This document shows positions 23,401 through 35,700 of a stretch of 64,000 nt of DNA, one piece after another. How positions within the stretch are numbered: the first letter of the stretch is position 1; each line of letters opens with the position of its first letter. This DNA is from Circinella minor (Eukaryota > Mucoromycota > Mucoromycetes > Mucorales > Lichtheimiaceae), in contig JAEPRB010000226.1 of assembly GCA_016758965.1 (NCBI GenBank), forward strand, positions 1 to 64,000. The letters run 5' to 3'. A program made the translations under genes and the position numbers. The notes below the pieces were generated by a model. It was given only the letters and a program-made list of their open reading frames with translations, searched no databases and had not been told where the DNA came from.

Positions 23401-23892
23401 ACGGGATGAAGAAGCACGTCAACAGCGTGCTCGAGCACTTAAAGAGGCTAATGAAGCGGCATTGGAGAATATTGGTGGTGATGATGGTAAGGAAAAAAGT
23501 GTATACGATTCAGATTTGCATATATATATATACATATATATAATGAAAAGAGAGAAAGATAGTTAATGAATGGGGTGGTATTATTCTATATAGAACCACC
23601 ATCAAGTCCAGGAGGTACATTGAGAGAAGATGATCGTCGAATGATGGATAATTTACTAGAAAAGTTACGTTCTGGAGAAACCGAAAATAGACAACGACGT
23701 GAACGTAGAAAACGTCAACAAAAACGTATGTTAGAACAACAACAACAAATTTCTCTTTCGTCACCATTATTTGAAGAAGAACAAGAACGAGATAATGACG
23801 ATGATGAAGACGATTTTTTGATGACTGAAATATCAGCCGCAGATTTATTAAAGAATCTTCAAGCCGAATCAACAACACCCATTTCTTTGTAA
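17423..23892 (+). CDS. Diaphanous-related formin (Bni1/SepA type)
   Basis: Nucleates and elongates unbranched actin filaments at sites of polarised growth and septation under Rho GTPase control. My model has 21 exons: 17423-17510, 17735-17943, 18092-18663, 18745-18825, 18924-18990, 19093-19425, 19549-19901, 20030-20337, 20430-20650, 20728-20905, 20993-21016, 21095-21157, 21253-21336, 21427-21501, 21651-21974, 22058-22365, 22507-22575, 22658-22741, 22832-22964, 23037-23486 and 23594-23892. They close as 1440 residues. Order: Ser-rich head; GBD/FH3 (WDVNKKWLMV; EYFIRKFMETNL; ALINTR), about 90-560; coiled coil (about 650-750); FH1 with long Pro runs on four tiny exons; FH2 from about 905 (KLKNLQWQKLEPHHL; LMLGNYMNGSSFQGGAFGM); and a DAD autoinhibitory motif (MMDNLLEKL then RRERRKR) in the last exon. 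Confidence 0.93.
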
Positions 23893-24276
23893 TTATAACT
23901 CCCACTCCTTCCTTCTCCCGTTATCAACATAGTTTGTATAATATATATAAATGCATATATATATATTACTTTTTATCAATCATTTGCATCTATTATATAT
24001 ATATTTATATTACATATTTGTTGTATTTATTATAACACTATTATTATTATTTACTGTTTTTGTTTGTTTGGTCTTTCATATATATATATTCTCTCTCTTC
24101 TGATAGACGTTACATGAACTAATAAACGTATACATACACACATCTAATACATTTGATATTGTGAAAAAAAATGATAATACATAAAATTTCTTTATATAAT
24201 AATAAATTGAATACAATAAAGGAAAACATATGTCAAATTCTTTTGTTTTTTTTTCTTCCTCTGATACATAATATAA
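23893..24276. other. Formin 3' region / TASP1 upstream region
   Basis: 384 bp of tandem gene spacing, almost entirely TA repeats (TATATATA clusters at about 23940-24010 and 24080-24090). No reading frame is supported. Confidence 0.5.
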
Positions 24277-25969
24277 ATGACCGTCTTTGTTGCAGTTCAC
24301 GTTGGTGCAGGTTCGAAAATAGATAAAACTTAATCTATTTGTTTCAGTGTATATACATTCTCATTCAATGAACAATTAAAACAGGACTTTTATCACGTTC
24401 CAAAGAATCAAAATATCGATTAGCATGTGCAAGGTAGATCTGTTATTATTACCCATTGTACCTGCATTAGGTTTTATATAGACTTCATTTTTTCAGTTTC
24501 CTAGTTATTGTTATAATGCTAAACATTTCAATTTAATAATAAAAATAGAGCATGTGAAGAAGCAATGAGAGAGTTAAAAAAAGGTGAAAGTGCGTTAGAG
24601 GCAATATCAAAAGCTATTGTAATTCTCGAGGTTCGTGTAATATGTAAAAAAAAAAAAAAAAGATCCAACAAACCCTGGTCAATATTCTTATAATGATTAT
24701 AATAAAAAAAATTTTTTTATTGTTCATTTTAGAATGACCCTATAACCAATGCAGGATATGGATCCAATCTTACATTAAAATGCACTGTTGAATGTGATGC
24801 AAGTATCATGGATGGACATACGAATAATTTTGGTGCTGTAGGTGCAGTAAGTGGGATTAAAAACCCGATTCTAGCAGCAAAAAAGATGGTGCAACAAACA
24901 TCATTATTACCTCTAGGTCGTATTCCACCTACATTACTTGTTGGATCAGGAGCTAAAACATGGGCGAAAGAACAAAATATTGCATTGGTGGAAGATGCCG
25001 CATTAATTTCTCAAAATGCATTAAACACTTTTGGAAAGCATATGGAATTATTATTATTTCATAATAACGACAATAGTCAGGAAGATGATGATAAACTGGA
25101 TGATACAGTAGGAGCTATTGCAATTGATATGAATGGAAATATTGCTGCAGGGGTTAGTAGTGGTGGAATCTCTTTAAAATATCCAGGAAGAGTGGGCGAG
25201 GCAAGTATATTATTATTATTATTATTATTATTAAAAAGGGATGAGGTGGGGTGGGTGAGAGAAGAGTATTTGACCAAACAAAAGCAAAGAAGTACTTAAC
25301 TAAATTTTAATAAATCACATTATCTTTCCTTTACACTCCTCAACAACAACAACAAAAAAAATTGAAGGCTGCAATGTATGGATGTGGTTGTTGGGCAAAA
25401 AATGCTACAGAAAATAAACCAGGAATCGCATGTAGTACATCAGGAACAGGAGAACAAATAATACGAACAAGAATAACAACTCAATGTGTTGAACAATTGA
25501 TAAAAGAAGATGATATTCCATCTTGTATGAATCGTATTTTACGTAAAAACTTTTTACAATCTCCATATCTTCAAATGTATGAAGAAAAATCGGTTGGTAT
25601 GATTATACTCCGAGCAGTAAAAAAAGATAGTAACCATAGTAATAATCATCGTATGTATAATAATTACTACTATTAATTAGTTCATTATGTTTAAGATAAG
25701 TTGTTTTTTATTCTATATATTGAATAATTAATTATGTATTACATATTAGATGTCGAATTTTCTTATGCACATACCACAAGCAGTATGGGTATTGGTTGTA
25801 TGTCGGGAGAATCTAAAAAACCAAAGGTAAAATTTCATCATATTTGCTTATATATGTATATATAAAAGGCTACTATTAAAAAACTAATACGTATATAAAA
25901 TTAAAGACATTTATATCTCGAAAGGCAGATCATGAAACCATTTTATGTTCTGGTTGGCTTGTAGAATAA
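24277..25969 (+). CDS. TASP1: Taspase-1-like threonine endopeptidase
   Basis: Ntn-hydrolase of the type-2 asparaginase family that self-cleaves before a Thr nucleophile; animal taspase 1 then cuts transcription regulators such as MLL and TFIIA. Seven exons (24277-24310, 24385-24433, 24549-24630, 24733-25200, 25368-25650, 25750-25826, 25907-25969) give 351 residues. Taspase rather than plain asparaginase is indicated by NAGYGSNL, ECDASIMDG, FGAVGAVSGIKNP, the DTVGAIAI cleavage site with Thr at about 180, [25 protein letters not shown], and the C-terminal VEFSYAHTTSSMGIGCMSG. The intron at 25201-25367 begins GC rather than GT. Donors after exons 1 and 3 are weak (GTTCGA, GTTCGT). An asparaginase activity cannot be excluded. 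Confidence 0.88.
25201..25367 (+). other. GC-AG intron in the taspase gene
   Basis: The conserved protein run ...[14 protein letters not shown] requires the exon to end at 25200, directly before GCAAGT, and to resume after TTGAAG at 25368. Nearby GT dinucleotides would shift the frame or duplicate the Ala. The intron also carries an ATT/TTA repeat (25206-25231). Confidence 0.75.
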
Positions 25970-26013
25970 TAATAATTAAAATATTGTAACATATCATTTT
26001 TTTATCATCTTTA

Positions 26014-26961
26014 CAGAGGAACCCCGTTAATTTCAAACTTACATCTCCCATTTTTGGTGTGAAAATAAAGGGGATGTGGAAGTTATCGAGACTAGATACA
26101 GTTAATTACTTTTAAGGGCAGGTTAATAATAAAGAGATACTGCATATATACATACCACTTGTAACGATATTTATATCTTTTATAATGTTAAATAAAATAG
26201 AAAATATGTACATCAACTGTAAAATACATTTTTGTCTTACATAAAACATACATTAGATTTTTCATTTAAACTATGTTGAATATTCATACACTAGAAAACA
26301 TATACACTACAACATTTCTGCAATTATTGATCATACTGTACATCACATATGTTGTCTTATTTCTTTTGTGCTACTGTAAAACTTTTATTATCCTATAATG
26401 TGCTCATATATGTCAATCAATGTAAGTAGTTTCACAATCTCATAAAAAGCCAAAGAATATTCGAGTAACGTATAAATAGTACACACTTTTATTCCATCTT
26501 CTTCACCAATGTGGTGTTACATTTAATTTTATTTTTCTACTATTTACTTGTCAAATAATAATGACTAACAAAATAATTTTACAATATCGAATAGTTGATG
26601 AAAGTCAATTTAGGAAACATATACAAATCAAAGACTATTGACTCCATTAAAAACAAAAATCTTCAAGAACATAAATTGCTTCATATGCTAAACTTCAAAA
26701 TAAATTGTTTAGCCGACCTATATTTCTTGGACTAGAAAACCCTCGTCTGATGAACACAATTATCATTAAAGACTACTAATACAATAAAATCAACGCATAA
26801 TATAATTCTATAAGCGCGTATATTACTCCCGTTAAGGTTTCAACCCCTCCCTGCTTGTTTTGAAAGTGAAATAAATGAGAATGTGAAAATTTTATTATGT
26901 CAATTTTGAAAATAATGAGGATATGAAAGTTAACGGATATGAAATTAACGGGGTTCCTCTG
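26014..26961. mobile_element. Intact non-autonomous DNA transposon (MITE), pogo/Tigger-like ends
   Basis: A 948-bp element with perfect 22-bp terminal inverted repeats: the left end starts CAGAGGAACCCCGTT at 26014 and the right end is its exact complement finishing at 26961. Both sides are flanked by TA (26012-26013 and 26962-26963), the target duplication of the Tc1/mariner superfamily, and CAG-starting ends with a GAACCCCGTTAAT body are typical of pogo/Tigger elements. No transposase can be read inside; the only open frame (minus, 26776-26991) crosses the right terminus and is not conserved. It sits 45 bp after the taspase stop codon, so it may lie in that gene's 3' UTR. Confidence 0.82.
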
Positions 26962-26963
26962 TA

Positions 26964-28530
26964 TTATTATCTTTACCGACATTATTACCACACATAGCCA
27001 AATTACGTAAACTTATTGACTCACGGAATGACACATTTGTGTTGAAGCAAAGACATATTTTTTAGTTCTATCTTTACTTTATAAATCTTTTACGTAGTCT
27101 TTTAACAATTTAATAATTGGCCTGATAATAATTTTCATTTAAGCACATACAGTCTCATAAACTTTTTATTTAAGATTTCTTTTTTGTAGGATTCAGACGT
27201 AATATTTGTGAATAAGATTACTCCCATAACTCAAATTACTAATCTATTTTACATAATTTATTATTATCTAAATACAACTACACATAGTGGATTATTTCTT
27301 TTTTAATTTATATCTTTTTAGGAAATACGTACTTCACAATATTGAACGAGTAAAATATATTTGAAATGACGACATGAGAAAACTTAGTGATGAACTGTTT
27401 TTATTATGTCATTTATTAGTTTGATGGATTATAAAAGATATTAAAGTTTTGATTCGAAGAATTCCAATCAAGAATATTAATTATTACACAAAAAAAAAAA
27501 AGATATTCCCGCCAAAAACTTCATAATTATTTTGTGTATCTAGATAGCGGAGGAACTAAGAACAATTAATAACGATAGTAGATCAGAAGCAAAGTTGTCT
27601 CTTTCATTACTAACCGCAAGATAATTATTATTTATACTCTTTTAGAATAATAACAATCGGACATAAATATAATCTAGACTTACGTACTTATTTAACTTTA
27701 TTTTAGGTACCTTTCATAGGTATTAAAGAGATTGAATGAGCTTTTCTTATCTTCTATATGATTTGTATTAGTCATCTTTTTCCGTCAAAACATTTTTTTT
27801 TCATATGAAATGTAAATCATAAATTGCTTGTCTTGTCAAACTACATCCAGAAAAAAAAAACAGAGAGGAAAAATACAATTACGTACGTAGAAACAAAAAA
27901 GTAGTCTTTTTACTGTATCCATGTTTATTAGTCTTGCTACTTATTACAGGTTCAACAACATAATAATTTAAACATTTCTCCCTTTATTACATTTCTGCAG
28001 GGATAAGAAGATCAGCCACCATCTTAACATAAATCAAATTCTATTGTAAGACCAGTATTATTTCACATTAGGAATTGATCTGCAAAATAATAATATTATT
28101 AATACAACTAGGTCAAAGCGCAAAAAAAAAAAAAAAAAAAGATCCATGTAGATCTTTAATCTTGCATAATATTTTTTTAATAACAAAAACTCTTAGAAGT
28201 TTCAAAATTACTTGGTAGCTTTTACTTTTTTTATATTATGCTGCTTTTCTCTTACGTATGATTTTCCTTTCTTATTGATTTCCCAGAACCAGCCTCTTTC
28301 TCCTATCTCACAAGAAAAATAGGGAAACACAGTTTACTTTATACCAAAAAAATGACGTTCACCCATAAATAAGTAATATAAGTACGAACGTTTATAAAAT
28401 AATATTATATAAAAAATAATTTTGTTTTCTTTTTCTTTTGTATTATTCATTTATATTTTGTGAGTCCCATTAATTTATAACATCATTATTCAAATCTCTT
28501 TTTTTTTTTTCTGATACACAAAAAAAAATA
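26964..28530. other. Gene-free AT-rich region
   Basis: About 1.6 kb with homopolymers and many stops in all frames. No conserved protein segment, RNA gene or repeat boundary is recognised. Confidence 0.5.
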
Positions 28531-28531
28531 G

Positions 28532-28638
28532 GACCCGTCCTTGTATGAGTTACACAATCTTTGTGTTCATAATGCCTGTGCACCTCCATCATCATCAGAA
28601 CAACAACAACTACAACAACAACACGAACGAAATAAATG
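28532..28638 (+). other. Exon-like orphan segment
   Basis: After a T-tract and an AAAATAG acceptor, a 107-nt segment reads DPSLYELHNLCVHNACAPPS, a short Ser/Gln-rich tail and TGA. It looks like a terminal exon, but no upstream partner exons were found in the preceding 1.5 kb. It may be a gene remnant or chance. Confidence 0.2.
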
Positions 28639-28639
28639 A

Positions 28640-29208
28640 TTAGTTTGTGTAACTATTTATTTACTTGATTTTATAACACTCAAATATTGTATCAGTATTT
28701 ATATAAAATTATTGTTTTTATATGTATTTATATTTTTGTCTGTATATATGTTTGTGTGTGCGTATAATTTTTTGTATTAACATAAAGAAGAAAAAAATGA
28801 TATATAATAAAAAAAATGTGCATATACAAAAATAATATTAATAAGTAAAAAAAAAAAAAAAAAAGGAACATAAAAAAATAGGGCATAAATTCTTTTTATC
28901 ATATTAGAAAAATATATAGGTTGAATGATGTGTATTCAAGGGATTTAGTTATAGGCTTTGACATGTTACACGATGCATGAAACAATGTTGAGGGTGGTAC
29001 ACATGCACAACAGAGTTGAGTGCATTTTACCTAAAATAAAATAAGAAAAGAAGAATTCTTTTCTTTTTCGCTGTTACGTCTTGTTTCCCGCCTTCGTTGT
29101 AGTTGTAGTTGTTTTAGTTATTGTATTACTTTATTCTTGTGGTTGACAAAAAGAAACGAGAAATAATGAATGATACTACTTTTATTGTTGATAATGCTGC
29201 TGATGATG
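28640..29208. other. Gene-free segment
   Basis: AT-rich sequence with a TGT/GTGT-rich patch (about 28740-28765) and A-tracts. A possible minus-strand exon near 28960-29032, after an ATTTTAG acceptor, would read Cys-rich sequence but cannot be connected confidently to anything. Confidence 0.4.
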
Positions 29209-29718
29209 TCAATGATGGTGATCCGATGATGTTGTGGTTGTGGAAGATGGAATACAAAAAAATAATCGACAAAGTTTTGATTTTAATATAGTCAAAAATG
29301 ATAAAGGGGATGATGAGTGATGTGATATTGATGATGATGCTGATAAGTGTAATGGGCGAGGATTATTCCTCGTGGTATTATTGACTATTACAGGCAGAGT
29401 AGCAGGAGTAGATGTTTCCAAGGGACAATGAGAAGGAGATCCGATACTATCATGCACATGATAGTTACCATCGCCGCCTACGTCGTCAATGTTATTACTG
29501 TTGTCATGACTATTGTCATGATGAAGATCAGTGGGATTACCACTATAGTTTTCATTATTATTAGAATCTTGTTCATTGGTACTTTCCAAAATTGTTGTAG
29601 GTGATGGACTTGGTGGTGATGGTCCTGGCGGTCGTGGATTATTGGGTCGAGGTTTTTTTAATTCATGTGGTTGTTGATTTGGTTTTAAAGGTGAGCTATA
29701 TGGATCATCGTGTACCAT
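29209..29718 (-). CDS. Hypothetical low-complexity protein
   Basis: Open frame of 169 residues from the ATG at 29718 (MVHDDPYSSPLKP). It is rich in Pro, Ser, Asn, His and Asp, with Pro-rich stretches (PRPPGPSPPSPSP) and a short hydrophobic-basic end (SFLTILKSKLCRLFFCIPS) before a Ser/Thr/His tail. Splice signals at about 29861 (GTAAGA donor) and 29780 (TATATAG acceptor), read on the minus strand, could join an upstream exon of similar composition (about 29862-29978) in frame. No family is recognised and it may not be a gene. Confidence 0.3.
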   Translation of the reverse strand: MVHDDPYSSPLKPNQQPHELKKPRPNNPRPPGPSPPSPSPTTILESTNEQDSNNNENYSGNPTDLHHDNSHDNSNNIDDVGGDGNYHVHDSIGSPSHCPLETSTPATLPVIVNNTTRNNPRPLHLSASSSISHHSSSPLSFLTILKSKLCRLFFCIPSSTTTTSSDHHH

Positions 29719-29979
29719 TCTTGTAATGTTATTATTACAACAATCACTGATGAAACAATTTAGCAAGTTGTCAATGTATCTATATAATAATGATGGTAAT
29801 AGTAACTACATTAGTATACTTAAAAATTAATTTCAATTTTTACAAGTATGTAAATCTTACGTTATTAAAGAAGTTGACTTTAAGAAAATGTAATACTTTG
29901 TGTCTATCTTTTGTTGTTTTGAATGATAATAATAATGATAATAACTATTATTATTATAATCAATAGTATTATTTTGATA

Positions 29980-32095
29980 ACCTAAGTTAATAATGGTAAT
30001 AATGATGATGATAATAATCAATCACTTTAACAGTAGTGATGACCGATTAGTAGTAGTGGATAGCAAATGTGAAGATAACTTTGGTAGTTATGTCTTTTTC
30101 TTTGTTTTGTCGATAATAGTAATTATAGAATATTATTTGTTCTTCTTATTGACGTTGCTTGATACAATGATAATACAGTATTGGATTGATGTTTTCCTCA
30201 AGACACTGTAAGATTACACACGCGCCTTATTTTCTCGACAGGTTGATCGACAATGCGTTTGCTTGAAATGTAAAAAGAAAAAAAATATTTTTAGTAAAAA
30301 TTCTTGACGATCACTTTTTTTTTATAGTCCCCTCTATATATACGGGACACTATCTATCTATATATATATATATAGAGAAACAGGGTCAAAAAAAAAAGAG
30401 AGACAAAAAAAAATATGAACTATTATAAAAAAAAAAGATTTAATGAAATATCAAATAATAATAATAAAAATAAAAATAGGGAAAGAAACTAAATCGCTGT
30501 GTATAAAAACTAAAATCCAATTAAAAAAAAAAAAAAAAGGAAATCAAGAAGAAAAAAAAAAAAAAAAAAAAAAGAGATTCTTCTCATTTGACATAAGTAA
30601 AAACTTAAGTGTCATTATCATTTCAGTATATTTTTCCTTTTCTTTCAATCTATCCGTTCTGATTCTTTCATTTTCAATTCTCTTTCCGCTTTATTTTCTT
30701 TAATTATTATTATATCATTTTTACAAAAGGAACAATAAGAATGATAATAATAATAAAGTTTAAAGTTGTTAAAAAATTTCAAAAGTAGTAGTAAAAAAAT
30801 GAAGATAACTACTGTATCGAGAAACATATACTGTGGGATTAAGTGCGTAAAAAGATCAAAGTTTAAGGGGTGAGACCTTTTCAATCACTTGGCTATTGTC
30901 ATAGCATATTGTAAGCCAAAAAGAGTGAAAAAATACTGAAAATCAAAATCTTTTTTTTTTCTTCAAATGTTTCACCAATTCTCAAAGTAAAACAAAATAA
31001 GCTTATTGAAACTTTAAATGTTCAAAGTGCTAGAAGAACAACATATAATATATATATATACACATTTATATATGAACTATAACTATAAAACAGGGACCCT
31101 TTCTTTTATTTTTAATATCTAATCCATAAATAAAAAGATGTTTAATATGAATAAAGTAAAATGATTGTTTTAAAAATCAATAATGTAAAAAATAATAATC
31201 GCATGTTGATAATAATAGCAATAATGTTTCATAAAACACGCGGTTATTTGATATTATATATATAAAAAAACAAAGCTACTAATATGATATTTACTCTTCC
31301 ATTTATTATTATTTCTAATGATCAAGTTGAGATATTGGTACGTAGAAGAATAATGAAATGTTATTATGTATAATTAGGTTTTATGTAAGGGGTGTTATAA
31401 GGTAAGGGAAGATAGTGTATGCATGTAATAAAAAACAGATCCATGATTTTTTTTCTAGGACAGAGGGTGGGGGGAAGGAAAGAGAAAAAGAGAGGCGAAT
31501 TTGGGGGGGGGGAAAGGAATCTACTTCTTATTTTTTTAAAAACTTGAAAGTATATATAGGCTATAAATTAGATGATAACTCGGAAGGAGTTTATAAATAT
31601 CAGAAAATGTGATGGGGGCAAATATAATATGGATGGAATGGTATGTTATTTTAACGACGACATATAACAAAAACAAATTTACTTGAATGGGTAAAACATC
31701 AACTTGGACATGTTCTAATAAAGGTCTAAATCTCAAAATATGACACGTCCATACTTAATAAGCAAAAAAGAAAAAAAAAACGCGTTATATTCTCCTTTTA
31801 ACCCTCTTTTCTCCCCATTTCTCATAAAACTTTAATTTTCTCCAATAATATTATCCAGTTAACATGTTTTATTGGCAAAAAAAAAAAAAAAAAAAAGGGA
31901 GTATATATAAACTATTCTTTATAAGCAGAAAATATCATTTTTCAATAACATAACGTATATAATTCTAATTTTTATCTTAATTGAAGAATATTTTCATGTT
32001 TATGTACAAGATCAGTTATAATAGTTGGGGGGGTGAACGTGGGGAAAGAGAATTATAGAAGAACAAGAACGACCTACCAAATATGGTTTATGTCC

Positions 32096-32136
<41 letters not shown>

Positions 32137-32723
32137 CCATGCAGGGACTTAGCATAATACTAAGATATTCTAATGGTAAATAAAGAATCTGAAATAGCTT
32201 TTCGGATTTTTATTTTTATATATGAAAAAAGAAATTGAGGGATAAGTTGTATTATGTTGTTGTATCGTGCGTATAATGTGTGTGAAAGGGAGTGAAACCT
32301 GGCTTGAAGATTACAATTATAATAAAGTTTGATTTATAAGAAAAGACAGACCGATTTGGTATAAAATCTTCCTTCCCCAAAAAATATATATAATTAACCC
32401 TGAACGGACAAATACATGGGATTCAATTACTTATTTATCAAAAGTAACACAGACCAAAGAAAACAAAAACCGGTTTTTCCTAACCTATTCCAATTTTACA
32501 TCACCATCATTCGCTATCATATTAATATATATCCCAGTTATTCACACGAAAAGAAAAATAATAATAATAACAGTCAATGCAACTTTTTTTTTATATGTAA
32601 TATATATGTATAGTATGGAGATAATAATAGGTATAATAAGTATAAGTATATAATAATAGTACAGCAAAAAATTTTACTATTCTTGAATAATACTCGGTGA
32701 ATTATTCTTATTGTTTTCATTTG
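29980..32723. other. Gene-free homopolymer-rich region
   Basis: About 2.7 kb with A-tracts (about 30522-30575), a T-tract of about 32 near 32099-32130, several G-runs (about 31499-31512 and 32027) and TATA blocks. Many short open frames exist, but all are homopolymer-driven. Nothing else is recognised. Confidence 0.5.
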
Positions 32724-35700
32724 TTATTGATGATGATGAATTTCAATAAAGCGTTGTTTAAGCATATCATTCTCAATTACTTCAATAGCATGAGATACTT
32801 TTTGAAATATTCTATCTTCACCAATTTTATCTAATAATCCTGATCGTCTAAATAAATCTAAAGATCGATCATGAAGTCGAACAAAATAAACAATTATTTG
32901 TTGCGCGTGATAAGATTCAACAATTTCATCCATAATTTGTACAGCACTAAATAAAATAAAAATAGAATTTTTTTTTTTTGAGTTAACTCCTTTATTATAA
33001 TTGACATTTATATTTTTACTTACCTAGCATCAATATCTGGCATATTATCTACATCGAAGATAATATAAGAAGATTGACTGCGACGTGGACGTTCAGATGG
33101 ATGAATCGAAGGATCCCCATAATATTCCAAACGGCGTAATCGATCTTTCAATTTTCCTATTTTAATATTTAGGAGTTAGCATAAGGATTTCGAAGGAAAT
33201 AAAAACAACACCATATGAGAACATGAATAATAATAATAATAATAATAATAGTAATCACGGGATCATGACCATCTTCGTAAGTACCTGTATTAGCAAAAAA
33301 TAATGCTTCTTCAATTCTTATAATAAGAACTTCTTCAAGATGTTCGATCATATCTGGATTTTCATGGATTGCCTGAAACTTGTTATGAGTTCCTTTGACA
33401 CGACCCTATATATATATATATTTTATAAAGTAGTACAAAATGATCATTATTAAAAAAACAAAAAAAACAAAAAAGAAAAACAATCTTGTCTTTTCTTCTT
33501 TTTTCACATTACCATAATCGAAATACGGGGGTAACTTGTCTCTTTAATCGTAAGGAGTAGAGATAATGTGATGGCTACCAACGTGCCAAACTCTAATGAA
33601 ATAACAACTGTACCCAGTAAGGTAATTAAAAGCAAGCCTAAATCACGCCAAGCACCAATTTTGAAAATAAATCGTAGATCTTCAGGTAATTCGCCTACTA
33701 TCGTTAAGGCGGTAACAAAAATAATTGCCGATAATGTAGGTTTGGGTAAATAGTAAAAAAATGGCAATAAAAAGAATATGGCAATTAATGCTAAAATCCC
33801 TGTGATCATACATGCCATCTGAGTTCTTGCTCCTGCACGATCATTTGTTTTGCTTCTAGAAACCTTATTTTTATTATTACGTATTATTATTATTATTATT
33901 AGTATCATTTGACAGTTTTTTTTTTTTCTTATCGACTTTAGCTTTATTCAATCGCTTATTCTCTTTTCCTCCCCTGTTCTACTTTTATTTTATTTTATTT
34001 TTACTTACCGAACCAAATGCTGGGATAGCACTGAATAATCCACCCACAATATTAGCAGCTCCCAAAGCGACCAATTCTCGATTCGCACTAACCAAATAAT
34101 TATGTTTACTTGAAAATTTTTTCGCAACCACCACTGACTCAACAAATCCAATGACTGAAATCATGGCCGAAGTGACAAGTAAATCTTTTAGATGCTTATT
34201 ATGTGGAATAGATGGAATAGAAGGAATAGGTATGCCATCACTTTTAATTTCACCTAATATATCGATTTGCCACTCAAATTTCCATGTCAAAAGAATAGAT
34301 AGAACAACTACAAATAAAATGTCTGGAAACATAGCAATCCAACGATATTGGTGTTGAGATGATTTTAACATACGAAATCCAAGTAGGACAAAGATAGAGA
34401 TTGTAGATATGATGGCTGTCAATATATGCGTTTGATAGATATGTTGAATCAAGAATAAAATACGATCCAGGTTAGAAGAGACTTCTGTAAGACCTGCTTC
34501 TTCGGCTATTTTAGAAAGTCCCAATAAGACGATACTTTGTTGTAATATGACAATGATAGCAACACCAGTGATAAATCCTCGTAATAAAGCACGGCTCATT
34601 AAACTGTCTAGGAACCCAAGACGGACAATACCCAATAAGAAAGTGAAAATTCCCACAAATAGTGTCACGAGACAAGCCCATGCTAATCGGTCGAAATTTT
34701 CATCATGCTGTTCGTGTTGTGCAATCGATGTGCCAACTAAAAGCGATAATGATGCTTCAGGTCCGACACTCATTTGTCTATACGTATTATTATTATTTTT
34801 ATATCATAAAATTTAAATCTATTAACATCAGCCCCCCCTTTTTTTTTTCTTTATACATATATAACATCTGAAATTTTATAATGTACCTGGACATCCCAAA
34901 AATCTATGGTAGTAGAAAGATCGATAAATTAATAAGGCAATTGTTTACAGTAATGAGAAAAAGAAGAAAAAACAGAAAATTAGTTATGTGTAACAAAAAA
35001 CTTACAGCATACGTCATTGCAGGAAAAGCAATACTGTATAAACCCCAAGCCGCCGGAACCTTACACAATGCTGTAGCATAGGAAAGACTTTGTGGGATAA
35101 GCAAACAGGCCAAGGTAAGACCAGCAATCATATCCCCGAGGAATAGGTTACCATTATAATGAGGTAACCATTTTAAAATAGGTAAATAGTATTTAGATCG
35201 GACTTTAAGTACACTCCATGTATCCTTTTGTGTATCATGATCATCAAAAAAAATACGTGCAGAAGGAACTATGTAGAATAAATATATATGTATACATAAT
35301 TAGCATCTATATTTCTAACTTTTATTATTGTTTATCTTACTTGGCGAAGCAGTCATGTAACGTGGTATATTATCATAAGATGGTACAGTAGGTAAAAGTA
35401 AGCATGTTTCATTTGGTACTTGAGAAGCTGTAACTGTTTTTCCAGGATCACTATCACCATTTGTTGTTATTAGTGTAGGTTCAGGAACAGAAGCTGAAGA
35501 GTTGTTGGTATTATGGTTATATTGTGGATGGAACCTAGTTCTACGCATCAATCTATCGACCACACTGTCTTGATCATCGCTATCACTACTATTACTATTC
35601 TCATCATCATAGTTTGTGCGTTGTATGATGATACTACTATTATCGTTCGTCAACAACGATGCACGACCTGCATGTTGTAGTAATAATATTTTAGTTATGA

